64,000 nucleotides of DNA from Phlebiopsis flavidoalba (Eukaryota > Basidiomycota > Agaricomycetes > Polyporales > Phanerochaetaceae): assembly GCA_035772785.1 (NCBI GenBank), contig JAOCPU010000042.1:1-64000 (forward strand), in the 5' to 3' direction. Below the pieces are notes generated by a model that ran no database searches, was not told the origin of the DNA, and was given only the letters and a program-made list of their open reading frames with translations. Position 1 is the stretch's first letter. Every line of letters begins with the position of its first letter. Shown piece after piece: positions 12,301 to 24,962 of the stretch. Made by a program: the position numbers and the translations under genes.

Positions 12301-14400
12301 CCCTGGGGGCCCTCGTCACCCGCGTCGGCCTATCACCGCGTGCGGTCGCTTTTTGCGCGACCTCAAATCTAGGCTCGACTCCCGCGCACAGGCCGCTTTT
12401 GGATAATTGCCCGAACACCTCGAGGCGTCGGCGTTCTGGTGAGAATTATGAGCCTACTTGACTTCTGGCTGCCGAGCCCACTGGCTCAGTGTTCTACACT
12501 CGGTCATTCCCCGGCGTGCTGTGAAGACGAGACGGCGCTAGACGCCACTTTGCGTGTAGTCGTGTATACTCTGTCTGTACGATCGCACACACAGAGGGAC
12601 CGCCCCACGTGCAGCCAAGCTCCTCCCACCGGCCTTCTGCTTTGATTACCTTCCGTGCGGGAGCGCAAAGACCCGCTACAACGCAACAAGATGATACCGC
12701 GTCCGAGGAGAGTCCAGCAAGGCTTCAGTGAATGTCTACGAATTCATTTTGTCCTCGAGCTAGGTTCGAACCTTGCGCCCTCGGTGCACGCAACGTGACC
12801 AATCGCGTCCCCATCGCGTCTCCATCGATACACCCACGCATTGCGCTTCGTCTCCAGGCCACAGCATCGCACAGCGGAGCAGGGCGAGGTGCTCCGCTGC
12901 GCCCCTCCCATCGGCTCCCCGCACGAAGACACCGACTCAATGGACGCCACCAGGACATCGCCCCCAGGCGTCATGCGCCGCCGCTGCGCCCTGCCGCCCT
13001 CGCACGCGGACTCAATGTCTATGGTCATGGGTCGTCCGCCCTCGCGTCGGCCTGTCGTCGCGTCTCGGGGGTCGGGCGTGTGCCGACGAAGCGGCAGCGC
13101 GTCGCTCCCACCGCGCGCCGCGCGCTGCATTCCCGCGGCCCCTGCACGCGCGCGTACAACTGACGCCGTTGCTCGCCCAGACCGCGCTGGCCGTCCGACA
13201 GCCTGCCTGGAGGGGTACCCCGACCCTTGGTTGGCTACCGCGCGGCGTCTGTGTACGCCGACCGCGAAGCCCCGCGGAATGTCCGAGGGCGCTCTCGCGA
13301 CTCTAAAGGCTGCCGCGCACCCACGCCTTCTCGTCATCCCTGCATCTTTGCCTTGTCCGACCCGCGTTTTTGACGGCGTAAAACTTCATGCTCAGGGGCA
13401 CCGTGGTGGGATCCGTTCAGGGGGGTATTTCGTATGCCGCATGTCGGGGACGAGTGGGTCTGCGTGTCAACGAACAAGGCTCCATGGGGAATTCCTCCGT
13501 TTCGGCTGTTCATTGTCTAGAAATATGAAACTAGAATGGACATGCGATATCGAAACAAACAGATTTGGACACGACAAACCGGGTCACTCGAACAGGGGCC
13601 ATCCCAACAACCGACGCCTGCTATAGCATCCTCCTAGTGAGCGGTCCACAATCATGTTCAGTCATGCCCTCCACCGACGCCATTTTCTTATGTGTTCACA
13701 TATATCCAAGCTTCGTGTGGATGAACACGGGCCTAAAATCGTGAGAAAACGAGCTGCGACAGGAACTGATGACGAGAAGACAGCGAATACCGAGGCCGAC
13801 GTGAAAGGATCCGCATGAATAGGTGGCTGTTTCCTGTATTTGGCCATATACAAATTTTATTTAATGGGTGATTACAGGTGACTAGTACGGTAGAACCTGG
13901 CTGCGCGCGCCGGGTATCCGTCCAGCGAGAAATCATTGCGCCGCCAGCTTCCAGCCATCACTGGAAAAAGCTCAGTTCAAAGGCTCAAACACGCTAGCAA
14001 TTGGGCGTTATGGTGTATCCCTATGAACTATGAGTGCCCTCGTTACCGGCACATCTTGGTTCTCTTCCGTGATCCATGGCAGCTTTCGATCTTCCGACGC
14101 TGGGGATGGCCCTCCAAGTATTCGCCGTCAAATGCCTTGCCCCTTGTATCTCCTTTTCTTCATGCGCTGTGAACTGTGATAACATCCATCATCGGCCCCA
14201 TGAAGACTGCGCACTGACTTCCACAGTCGACTGGATCATCTCGTGGGCTTTGGCGGTGTGGCTATCACCCTCGTTCGAATTTACAGGCTTCGGAATGGCA
14301 AAACTGCGTGCTTGAGACATATAAATAAGGATCACTTCTGTCTCGGTGCGTCATGAAACAATCCAATGCACTCATCGTATGACCTGTAGGACGGTAGTCT
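9398..14400. other. No recognised gene over about 5 kb
   Basis: The stretch 9400-10140 upstream of PRE7 is pyrimidine-rich and open in one plus frame, but no domain is visible. From 10140 to 11850 the sequence is non-coding in character. At 12044 an ATG starts a basic segment (MVATRSKKKPPAADDG) that could be a gene start, but I cannot extend it convincingly. From 12730 to 13400 the DNA is strongly GC-rich and open in at least four frames, so openness there is not evidence for a gene. Confidence 0.4.
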
Positions 14401-14417
14401 AAGCAAACTTACACGAC

Positions 14418-14947
14418 GTTCGAGCCTCATAGGAGCAGCGCGCTTATCTCCGAGGGTGTTCACAAGGGTCCTCCTGCACCGAAAGCTCGACCCCAACGGT
14501 ACAAATCGAACAATGAGAATATTCGATCCCGACAGTGCCAGAAACGCGGTGGGCCCCATCGCTCATGTTTTGTACGGCAGGGGTCGAACGCGGTCACGGT
14601 GGGATGCAAAATGGGAAGCGCCCGATCAATGTCCTTGCGAGGCTCGAACGGGTGGCAGAGATTCACCAATGTCCCTGCGAGGCTCGAACGGGTGGCAGAG
14701 ATTCACCAATGTCCCTGCGAGGCTCGAACGGGTGTCATAGATTCAACTTCGATAGCGGGGCTCTAAACACGTTGACCCACTATGACCGCGGCCATGACTA
14801 TCTCTATTTTGCAGTCATGAGGCGAGAATGTGTAAGTCATGGGGGGAGGATGAGAATGTGTACGCTAGTGTGTGCTCACTGTATGACCTAGAGCACAACA
14901 ACATGGAAACTCAACCCGCCCGATTATCCGAGTCATGTTCGAGCCTC
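14418..14947. repeat. Cluster of tRNA B-box-like 11-mers
   Basis: The 11-mer GTTCGAGCCTC occurs at 14418-14428 and 14937-14947. Its reverse complement occurs at 14639-14649, 14679-14689 and 14719-14729. The same 11-mer forms the T-loop and adjoining stem of the tRNA-Asn at 16485-16581. It fits the RNA polymerase III B-box consensus GGTTCGANNCC except for its first base. No full tRNA fold surrounds these copies. Confidence 0.7.
14627..14744. repeat. 40-bp tandem repeat, about 2.9 copies
   Basis: The unit GCGAGGCTCGAACGGGTGGC plus AGAGATTCACCAATGTCCCT repeats directly. The first two units are almost identical and the third decays after GGGTG. Each unit carries one B-box-like GAGGCTCGAAC. Confidence 0.9.
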
Positions 14948-15050
14948 ACAAGGACATCTCTCCGGCGCTTCGCGCGTTGCGTTCGACGTTCGACCCCCGA
15001 CGGACAAAGTTAACGAGGTTCGACCCATGTGGTACAAAACCCAGGTGGAG

Positions 15051-16473
15051 GCGGTTTAAAAGGCGATGAGGGTCTGCTGCAGGTCGCAGGCGTGGGCAGC
15101 CGTTACACGCCTCATGGACAATCGCTGCCCATTGTGGCCACGATCAGCATCTCAGCGTTTCGCTGACGTCGACATCGACTCTCCCAGCAGTCGTCCGAGT
15201 TTGATCACCTTTGGTTACCTCCCGCGAACTGTTAGAACTGTTCGAAAGCCGCGCGGTGTGTGCACTAGTATCTTATGCCCACGACCTCGTCGCCCTTCGT
15301 CCGTTCGAAAGCATCTCTATGGGGCCGTCGTCACTCAGCCAGGTCATCATCCGCAACCTGGATTCTCATACAGCAACTCAGACGACGTTGGGCGTGATCT
15401 TCTGTCATTGGGTGAAGCAGAGCTTTATGCTCAGCCCAACGGACGCCAGGCTGCGGCTCTTCTCTATTTTCCCCTCGCCCGCCAAGGCCAATCCGATGCC
15501 CCCTGCGACCATCATAGGTCTCAGTACGTACCCTTGATTTCCAGATATCATTTTATGTTGAAAAAGAGACACTTGACGTCCACCTCTAGATGCACTGTTT
15601 GTTTTTGCCTCAATTTATGACCACAAATAGGTCATTGCCCAGCCCCGGGCTTTGGAGTTCGCCCTAAACCTACATTTGCATTTGGTTATAGGGCCTTTGG
15701 CACACCCACTCCCGCTCGCGACATCAGTAGTCTCGTCTTCGATTTGAGCACCTCTCTCGCATGTCGAATGAATGCAATTCAAACCGCTACATGCAGGCCC
15801 TTTCTCCGGCTTCTGGTATAGCCGCCAGTCAAAAGTTTTTAAAAATTATCTCCCAAATTTACTCCAAAAGCCTACGCATACTCAACACCATGCTCATACC
15901 TCTGTTGTTAGCCCTGTAGCCGTGCTATGCTCAGTATATTATTTGACGGAATATACTGTGAATACAATTTGGGCTGCTCGGCTATTTAGTATTTGTGAAC
16001 TATTTATGTTTGTAGTCTGTGTTTACTGATAAAGAGAGTCGTTTTTTTTGTTTACCCCGAGTCTGCTAGGTGGGTCAAAACGCTTTGCCAAATACATTAT
16101 CAGGGGTAGTGCCCATGTGCATACACGTTGACCCTACTCATTCATTCTGTAAAATTTTGCCCCACAGAAACCAATAACTGTTCTCCCTCTTTGCCAGGGT
16201 AAAATATATACTAGTATATGATGCAGATTGACAGCTCAAATAGCTACAGGCCTTGATACATGGTCGATACATACTATACAGTCTTTGGGAGCCCACTACG
16301 CAGAGGATATCTGAAACTGCTTGATTTATTGTTTATGAGCATTTTTATCTTTGACGGTTTATTGGCGGAAGTCTAAAAAGATGAGACGAGCAATTAGATT
16401 CTTGTTTGTGGACTCAAGATTGTGAGTCCTCACCGCTCAGCTTTTAAGTGTCAAAAACAAAAAGGAAATGCAG
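15051..16473. other. No recognised gene; AT-rich toward the tRNA
   Basis: At 15060-15620 all three plus frames have fairly long open stretches and some exon-like composition (for example GRDLLSLGEAELYAQPN near 15400), but I cannot name a family. From about 15620 to 16470 the sequence is AT-rich and looks intergenic. Confidence 0.35.
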
Positions 16474-16478
16474 AAAAA
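16474..16478 (-). terminator. RNA polymerase III terminator of tRNA-Asn
   Basis: On the minus strand there is a run of five T six nucleotides after the tRNA discriminator base, as expected for termination by RNA polymerase III. More T-rich sequence follows. Confidence 0.7.
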
Positions 16479-16484
16479 GATTAG

Positions 16485-16581
16485 CTGCCCCAGTGAGGCT
16501 CGAACTCACGACCTTCCGATTGCGGTCACGTGACTTGGCAGGGTAACAGTCGGACGCTGTAACCAACTCAGCCATGGGGCA
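16485..16581 (-). tRNA. tRNA-Asn (anticodon GTT) with a 23-nt intron
   Basis: On the minus strand the sequence folds into a canonical cloverleaf. The acceptor is TGCCCCA/TGGGGCA (7 bp), the D-stem GCTG/CAGC with loop AGTTGGTTA, and the anticodon stem TCCGA/TCGGA. The anticodon loop is CTGTTA plus A, the variable loop AGGTC, and the T-arm GTGAG-TTCGAGC-CTCAC. The anticodon reads GTT. A 23-nt insertion sits after position 37, the normal place of nuclear tRNA introns. The discriminator base at 16485 is G, as expected for Asn. The mature body is 73 nt plus the discriminator. The gene is divergent from ATP17, whose ATG is about 130 bp away. Confidence 0.93.
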
Positions 16582-16713
16582 CACGTTGGATTACGTTTCC
16601 TCTTACATCATGATTATCTTGCTGTCGCAGTAGATTGCGGGTTGTTCCGCTTCGTGCGCCTGTCTTTCGCCCTTGCACTCGCGTTCGCCGACCAGTCCAG
16701 CACATCCACAACC

Positions 16714-17205
16714 ATGCACGCCTCCCTCGTCCGCCGTCAGCTGGGCGGCCTCGTCCCGCCAAAAGTCGCCACCCCCTCCATTCTTGTGAGCTTTGCCAAC
16801 TGAGATTGGTGCTCGACGGTTTTTCTGACTTCAGGTCTGCAAACTGCAAAGTCGTCTGGCTCCGGCGCAGGTCTTTCGCCCCTCGTCAACTTCTACTCGA
16901 AGCTGCCCAAGGGCCCCGACACCCGCCTCCGCCGCTGGCGGCATCAAGGGACGCTTTTTCAACGGACTAAAGAAACGCGTCGGGTCGTGCACCCCTCGTC
17001 TGGCTCATTGCCGGCATCTTCGGTCTGGGTTACACCATCGACTACCAGAGTGGAGTCTTGATCTTGTACACGCAGAGGATGACAAGCTGATGCAAATCTT
17101 GCTTTTTTAGTGCACTTGAGTACGTCCCACCGATCTGCGTCCATTTCACGGCCGTCAGCTGACTATAATCCTCCCACAGAGCACCACAAGAACCACGCGC
17201 ACTAA
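16714..17205 (+). CDS. ATP17: Mitochondrial F1Fo-ATP synthase subunit f
   Basis: This is a small membrane subunit of the Fo sector of mitochondrial ATP synthase. Exon 1 encodes MHASLVRRQLGGLVPPKVAT. After an intron (about 16789-16834) follow LSPLVNFYSKLPKGP, GGIKGRFFNG, NASGRAPLVWLIAGIFGLGY (transmembrane helix) and TIDYQ. Two further introns join TIDYQ to MHL and KHHKNHAH, with the stop at 17203-17205. The last two introns have clean GT...AG ends, and splicing restores the family's typical basic histidine-rich tail. Frame breaks lie at a C run after KGP and at AAA before NASG, both homopolymer changes. Length (about 100 residues) fits the family. Expression is probably driven from the short spacer shared with tRNA-Asn. 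Confidence 0.93.
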
Positions 17206-20200
17206 TCTGCCCAAGCCATCAAGAACGTTGTGGGGTTGGGAATCTGCGGCAGACAATGTGTATCATGCGTGCTCGTAATGTTGCCTCATCGCATCGCTGT
17301 TATAGAGTTTGCATTTCCCCTGAAAGCCGGCCGTCTCCATCGTCCACTCACTCTCCGCGATATCGCAATCTACAAGTCAATGGCTACTCTATCCAAGACA
17401 ATGCCCAGCCTACCGTGCTGAGATGTCGCAGAGCAAAGTTTGCCGGTACACGATACGTGCCTTCTAATGACTGTCGTTTCCTCACCCATGGCACTTGCCT
17501 TCCGAGACCTGCTTGTCTTTTCCATGCTAACGCAGTCAGCTTAACCCGTGGTTCAGAACACCACCACCGCGATGAACCGTATTGTATCCGGTCATAACGG
17601 ATGTCGCTCCGTGTGCATCTCACATCGTGCCTTCAATGCTATTGTAAACTCCTTGACATCCGTGGGTGCATTGTACCTGAAGTTCCGGGGGTACCAACCA
17701 CGCCGCCTGACGCTCCGAAACGATGCAGCAAAACGCAAAAATGTCGAGATGATAACATCGTGCTGTCGTGAATGCAAATCTTACTGAGACTCCAGCTACT
17801 TGGGAAATACTCTGGCCTATTTGGCTCGGGTACGTACTCCACAATGGTACGCAATTCTTTTACGTGTTCATAGTGTGTCGTAACCGAAGCTGATAGACTT
17901 CAAGCACCCCAGGCCCTCGTGCTGTTACCACACACGCACATATTGGGGATGATCCAGGTCGGCTCGCGCCGTTGTCCGTATTCGTATTCCTGGTACGGCG
18001 CATGTTGCCCAACTGAGGATGTCATGGATGACTGAATAGAATGATAAAACAGCTCGCACACCGATGGAAGCATAGCTGGAGATTAGTAGCAAGTCACTAT
18101 GGAGCAAGCCACACACGTTCGCGTGTGGCATAGTCGCGCCATGACCGGGGGGGTGAAGGGGCGGATGCCTGCTCACGCTGCATGCCCCATGCACAGTGCG
18201 GTCAGTCAAGGGGTACATGCGTGGTAGCATTTCTGGCCCCATGACCGGGGCAACGATGCTCCCCGCCGTTGTTGTGAGTCCTGCCCGACGTTGTTCTCTC
18301 ATGTTACCCATGTCTAATATCCAGGTCTATCACACAGAAGCTACGTCAACGATCTGCGGATGACTGCTTTAGGCATCACACTCCAGAGATGCTCCATGGG
18401 ACCTGGCCTTCATTCTTCTTGCCGACGGCCAACAGTCATCAAGCCGTAACCCTCAATCGTAAGTCTTCGAATAAAAATTTATCCTAAAACGAGCCTCGAC
18501 CACTTACAAAATTTATCATCCCAGCTTTAGACAAGACGATCATTGGGCCTCCGACTGCTCGGAAATAACCTAGATCACAGGTACGCCCCTGCCTGAGGAA
18601 TGTCATACACCAACATGGACTGACGCTGTCTGCTTCCCCCGAAGGGCCACTACGGTTCGCTCCTGCGCTGCGACGGCGAGTAAATGATCCCTCCGCGGCC
18701 GTTTCTCATCCTTATCGGACCACACGCACGTTGTGGGATGTAAATCGGCTGCTGAAGGGCCCCTTCCCGCGAAGCAATGCTCCACGATTAAGCACACCAG
18801 AATCTGTATTTCCGCCCACGCGATGCCACCCACCGCGTCCCCGCCGCCTTCGCGCGAGCCTAGGATATCTGTATAGGTCGCTTATCGCCTGTTGTGTGTG
18901 CTTCGCCGCGCAGATCTTTCGTGCGTTACGTAGGAGCCTCTCATGACAATGCCTAAGGAGCATGCGCTTATTCCCAAGGTGCAGGTGCGGGCCACGGAGC
19001 ACGACTTATCAACCCTCACTCGCGAAGGCACAATGTTCCCTTCTTGTTCTTCTCTGGCAACGCTCGCGCCATTCCGATCTTTGTCAATATTTCTACGCGC
19101 TACCCAACCGTCCCATCGTATCGACGTCTCATATGTATGGCCGCGATATCGATAACCAGCAGAACACACGTCTCTTCAGCACAGTAAGTGAGTCCTACTT
19201 TGCTATCACACACTCTCCATTCTCAACTTCTTTCCTCCACCACAGCCCTTGGCAGGGTTCGGTGGCGATAAAAAGGCCCAGCAAGCCTAATCGCGCTCAA
19301 AACCAAAGGATCAATCTCCCAAGCCAGCGGAGCCGATTGGTAGGACCTCGCCCACGGCGCTCCGGATCCGGCACAGTAACAGCGGGTACGTCCTCCTCTT
19401 CGCTGGGCAGACACAGCAGCATTGCTAATCCTTGCGCTTCTAGCCTAGCCGGCGACGCATAACACGTCCTAGCATCCCGGCGCGTGCGCCCCGAGGGACG
19501 CGCCCTGGGATTTCCGTGCTAAGGCGCCACAACAGCAGAGATCGGATGGCCCCTTTCGATTGCGCGCGTCATGGTCGAAAGCAGGCGTGGTCTATGCCTT
19601 TCGCCGCTAGTAAGCTTCGCGGACGCGACGGGACAGCCTTCGCCGCCTCATGGCGGCCGCGTGACGTCGCGCGCACGAGCCCACCCCGCCCCCCGGACGC
19701 CTCCCCGGCGCCGCCATGGAAGTCACATGCTTGGGTTCGATCGCCCTTCGCAGGGGGTCGCAGAACGTGACGCAGGCCACGCGCCAGTATCTAATCGGCC
19801 CGGCTTCGACACACATCGCTCACCTTCGCGTTCCAGAATCTTATCACGCAGAAAGAGGCTGAAGTGCAACCAGGGCGTACGATGGGATATACGGAAAGAA
19901 TGAAGATACCAAGCCTCGAAACGTGTGCAGGTTGCAGGTTAATAGGTACTATGGTGTATACTATGGGAGGATAGGTCATTGACTGGAGTCATGATTACAG
20001 GGTCTGGCGCGATTATGCTGCAGGTCCGAGGAGGAAACGGATTGTAGTAGTGTGAACACGGAGAGTTGATCGTGGGATCCAGTCCGGGATGCGAGAACAA
20101 GACGAAGGCGGTGAAGGGAAGGAAGGCGCGAAAGGAAGATGCTGCGGTGCGTGCCGTCAGCGGTGGTGTGGCAATGGGCGCGTTCCTCAAGTCGCGCACT

Positions 20201-23030
20201 CGGCGCGCGGCCGCTGCCGCCGGGCACATGGAAGCAGTCGAGTCGTTGGACCGTGTCATTATGCAATGTCCTTTTGCACGTCCGGACCAAAGTTCTGCGA
20301 GTAGAAGAAGGGCACCACTAAGTCCGAGTGTCAGCGGAAGTGTGAAATTTCCTCGGACGTAGGTGAGTGGCTATGGATGCCCACTATTCGCGTTGTCGTT
20401 CGCGCATGCGGACTTGAAAACTTACCTTGATGCAATGTAGGCCCCTCGCGAGAACATCGATCTTGCTGTGACAGGATGGTGAATCTCGTTCCGCAACTGT
20501 TTTGCAGTCGCAGTCCATGATTGCCACCACTCAAAGTGGGGCTTGGAAGTGTTGCACCAAGTAGCGCGTGATGATCATTCTAGCTCACGGGGACCATTAT
20601 GGGCGAACATCCCAGGAATGCTCACATTACGCACACTTTGACCAACGTTGCTACCTTCACTGCAACTTTTGTTCTAACGTGATAATCATATCTACAGAGA
20701 GGCGCCTATTTACGGAGTAGGCAGGCGATTGCGCGGCACATGTTCAAATTCTATGTCAGTTTAGGGTGGTTTGAGCTTAGTTTGAGTTACGTAATCGTGA
20801 GCATGAGCAAGTGGGTGCGGACGCCCAGGCTTAGTGGTGGCGTACCGAGGGCACTCTTATACAGAGGCGTGAGTCCTATAAACGAGCATGCAGAACGGGG
20901 TATGAAACAGTCAAGCTGTGGAATGTGCTAACCAAGTGGGAGAGATCGGGGGACTAAGGTAGTTGCCCATGCGTCCTCATTCTGTAGTCGCACTTCGTCC
21001 TTTATGCCAAAACTGCTGGGGGACTGGAAGCGGCTGAGGCGCGAGACTTACAAGAATTCGTTTTAGAGCGGGCTGGGTGTATTCGCTGTCGGCCGCATGG
21101 AGCCCGGCAGCCCTCGTCCTAGGCTACTTATCTCAAGCGACTTGATACCCTCTCTGCGCGCTAGGTAGCGTGTCTGTACTACCGCAGGGCCGCTCCCACT
21201 GTTTACGCCAGTGGCCGCTCTATAGACATCTATGCTATACAACCATAGGATCCTAGCTCTCAGGACGGTTTCTGATTGCCTGCCTGCATGGTGACTTCGA
21301 CACTACGTGGTGCGTGTCTTGTTTTGTGGACAGCCTACTTCACTGCGGCAGTCCTCCCCTTGACCGGCCGTCATATTCTGCCGCGACGGAGATGACTGCC
21401 CTTGCCGCCCGTTCGCAATTCCATCGCGCAAGCGCAATACGAATTGCGCACTCACCACGCCACAGCTCTTGAGACAACATCGCGAGAATGCGAACTAAAA
21501 CGCTAATATTTTATCTCTCACCGTTCTTCGCACAGCGTATGTCCCTACCGTATACGAACCCGTGTAGCGAACAAGGTCTGTACACTGCGCGGGTGCTATC
21601 AGAACACCTCTATCAGCCTGTCCCGCCATGTGGTTCCCCGTATTCAAAAGAGCAAGCCACTTTCGCGTGTCTGCGCCGGAGCTCGAGCTTTTGCAGCTGC
21701 AGATAAATAAATCACGCAAAATCCGTGGTCGAACATCGTTTTCAGGCTCTTTCCTAGCGTTAGATTAAAAGAATCGTTAGCTTCACTCTGATCAGGGGCA
21801 AGGCTTGGCAGCTGTTGTGACGTTGGCCTAGACGACCCTTATGCGACAGGTAAAGCCCACCTGGAGCAGCATGTTTCGGCTCAGATTCGACCAGTTCCTA
21901 TAGAGTTCGCGTCGCCATCGCGCCGTCCATTTATGTGCGGTCGTTTTGTATTTGGTCCAGGTGTTGTGGCGAATCCTCGCACTTGCATACAGAACGCACA
22001 GACGCGCAGAAGCCATGGATTTCACACAGAAGGAGTGCCTAGCGTGATAGCAAAAATTCGTCGGACCCGTGCGCGACCTGGCGAACACTCTGTGACCGCA
22101 GCCGGCGGGGGGGATAGCGCGAGACGTCCCGGGGGCGGAGTTGCGCACTCAGCGTGCCCATCGCCTCGCCGGATCCCCGATGTTTCCTCTCGCGCGAATC
22201 CACAGTCGTTTGGTAGCTCGGTGCTGACACACAGCCGTTCAGTGTTATTATTCATCTGCTACACGTATCACGCAGGGTCGTTCTTTGCTCCTGTAGCATA
22301 TCGTGCCTATGAACGATTGTTACTTTTGAATCTGCGGGACATGGGTGCGCAGATGTATCGCAGTCGATGGACCTACCTTGCGGATTACCCGTCTCGGTCA
22401 CCAAGGCACCTTTCGCTTAACGATCCTATAAATCCCACTGGCCTATAAAGATGGGAGCCTATTTTATTGCGTGGCAACCGGACGCCGTCCGGATTAGTGC
22501 AACGGCCGTTGTGCCCACTGGTTCGGCGCTGTGGGCACTCATCTACAACCTGTAGCGTACTGCATGCGCGAGAGACCCTCTTGCAATGGCCTCTTATCCC
22601 GAGATGATCTACTCAGAAGTCAAGCCCCAATGGTCTAGATGTATTTGGAGGGTGGTCCGGCAACACACCTTACGCTTGTCGTACATGGCGGGGTCAGAAG
22701 TATGGCCCCTCATTCATTTGTGCTAATGTACATCTCGTTTTTGTTTTGGATTGTTCAAGTCGGTGTGTGCTGTCAGTGGTCAGCGATTCGAACAGTGTCC
22801 GTCTGCTATTACAACACAGACCGGCTCAAGCGCTTGAAAGCGCCGAGGTCTGTTATCAAGGCCACTGACCCTTGTGTTTAGCTTTCCGCCTCGAAGGTTC
22901 GCCTATAATTTTTGAGGTTAAGTCTGCAATATCTTCCGTTCTATACATCATGAGCTGACGACGAAGATAAAGATTTGGCCAGGAAAACGCTGACTATCGG
23001 GCGGCTTCGGCAGGGGGATCGAGGACCGAC
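17206..23030. other. No recognised gene over about 5.8 kb
   Basis: Exon-like pieces with plausible splice sites occur near 19190 (GTAAGT donor), with a matching acceptor near 19245, and near 19385-19442. The segment between starts PLAGFGGDKKAQQA and is rich in Lys, Ser and Pro, but no family is recognisable. The stretches 19500-19800 and 22060-22150 are GC-rich and open in several frames. The rest shows no coding signal that I can support. Confidence 0.35.
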
Positions 23031-23600
23031 ATGAACAAGCTCATGCCATTCTTCAGAGCTGCAGTGGCTCGATCGACAAATGCCCTTTGGTGCAGGAGTG
23101 CTGTTCCATGCGGGACAGCCCCAGATATCGTCCCAGAAATGAGATCCCATCATTTTGAAAGAACCCCTAGCCTAAACTTCCATGAGCTGCAAGGACTTTC
23201 ACTTCCTTCCAGTAAAGGTCCAACCGAATTTTAATGCAACGAAGAGCCTCGCTCTACGTTCCATTCGCGTTCGCAACTCAGAACAGCCCCGGCCTGGCCT
23301 GATTAATGCGGCACGCATCTCAGGCTGGCCATCGCGTATATCTCATCTCAAGCGATTGCCAGCGATTTCATGACGACTGAAGATCGCCATTGATGCTGAA
23401 ACCCGGGGAACCGATGACGCGGATAGCCGAAAACCACTGCGTGCCGATTTTGGGGCCATTTTTCCGGAACCTAGAAGGTATCTGCTCCTATATTGTGATG
23501 CCATTGCTTCGTTATTTTAACCACCCGCCTCTTGAAACGGTTGAAAATGTGGTTAGAGTTTCTTGACCAGCTTGAGGTATGTGAGCATTAGTATGAGGGA
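23031..23600 (+). pseudogene. K0: fragment of an Agaricomycete kinase-like gene
   Basis: Two consecutive exon equivalents match the K genes on the right. The first ends LSLP before a GT donor near 23211, as in K6. The second region contains LINAAR-S and LKRL (equivalents of LVDATRKS and YIKRV), then AENHCVPILGPFF and SYIVMPLLRYFNHPPLETVE (23430-23560). No catalytic loop or DFG segment is found downstream, and the typical N-terminal WRDRQ...RPDW segment is not visible. It is a truncated, frame-broken copy. The ends are approximate. Confidence 0.6.
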
Positions 23601-24962
23601 AACATATATTCTGCCTCACATATGAGACAGGAACTTGTATACATCAAGACGTCTCCGCCTTGAGGTATTTGGGACCACTACCTTGTTCAACACATTTTCT
23701 TCAAAGCTCGGATACCGGCCTTCCAGGTCTCGCGCATCTTGAAGCGATGGTGAAGACGAGGCACCAATATTCTGTATTCAACTATTGTTTTGATTGCGCC
23801 TAAACTATGCAAAAAATCTGCCCTCCTTGACTCATTAGCTGATTCAACGACGACGCTCTCATTCAAGAGAATTTCATTCACCCCAACGAAACCCGTGATA
23901 CTTCCACCATCTCGCCGAATCTCGCTATTCTTCTGACGCGTCCTAGTCCGACCCTCCTGGGTTAAATCCTAGAAGGATGCAGTGTAAGCGTACCTAAGCT
24001 TCTGCATCGGACCGCATCTTCATACGATGCAATCGCGCTCTGGATTATCCTTGAACCACGGACGCATGTGCGTGAACGGGTGTGGTCTGCCGCAACCACA
24101 CCGAGCAAGCTCTTGTCCGCCGAACTGCAAAGCAAAAACCGCTCCTAGCGCGGCGCAACGACGCGTCCGAATGCGCGTCCGACGTCCCAAGGGTCGCGCG
24201 TGTGCGCCACCACCTCGTACGGCATGAGGGACCTATTTCAGGAGCCTCTCGTCCCAGCTGATCTCGAGGCCCCCATGATTAGTGTATTGGATGGGCGGCC
24301 ACACTAGGTCAGCTGGCCCACCGTCATTTGTCCTACGCGAGAGTTCATATATATTGTTATTTTCCATGGTTTCGGGGGACGAACCTTGCACGCAAGACCG
24401 TAGGGAGGGAAATTGTGCTTGTTCGACCGTTCCGAGCACGCCGGCATATTCGGCAACCTTCAAAAATTGTGCTGGTGTCCATGAATTGGACGGTTGTGTG
24501 CCCCAAATAGGAACCGGAGTTAGCCGGTGGCTTTGTTTTGCACTGATGTTTGCCGCTGTAAGGCCGTCCTGTTTGGGACACAGTTGTGGACCCACACAGC
24601 GGGCTGCCCCGTTTTGATTTATGACTGTGAGTCCCTCTTTTGGAACAGTTATGGACCCACAAGACGGACGCCCACAGTGTAATACACCCTTCCCCAACGT
24701 AACAAGTGTTCGTGACAATCCTCAAGGAATGGTGAATGTCCTGTGTAGAAGACCCAAGTGGACTATTTAAGGATTCCGCTGTATGGATGCTTGCGTTGCA
24801 GCGCAAGCGCAGAAAGAAACAAAGATGTGCACACAAAAGTCGTGCGAACATCCCAGTCTGGCCTGGCACCACCCTTTTGGACACGAATCCGTGACCGGAT
24901 CCTTGTAGAGTATTTCGTGTTTCTGTCACCACTGAGCAACCTTCTAATCCACCTTTACAACG
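23601..24962. other. No recognised gene
   Basis: A 161-codon open frame on the minus strand (24233-24718) has no recognisable domain. Around 24570-24680 there is an imperfect direct repeat built on GGACCCACA with flanking similarity. I see no exon structure. Confidence 0.3.

Noticed and set aside
12732..13626. Long overlapping open frames on both strands, including one of 261 codons
   Set aside because: The segment is very GC-rich, so stop codons are rare in every frame. No frame shows a domain, splice pattern or stronger coding character than the others.
24233..24718. 161-codon minus-strand open frame as a gene
   Set aside because: There is no domain, no splice support and no homologous copy in the window, so it was left unassigned.
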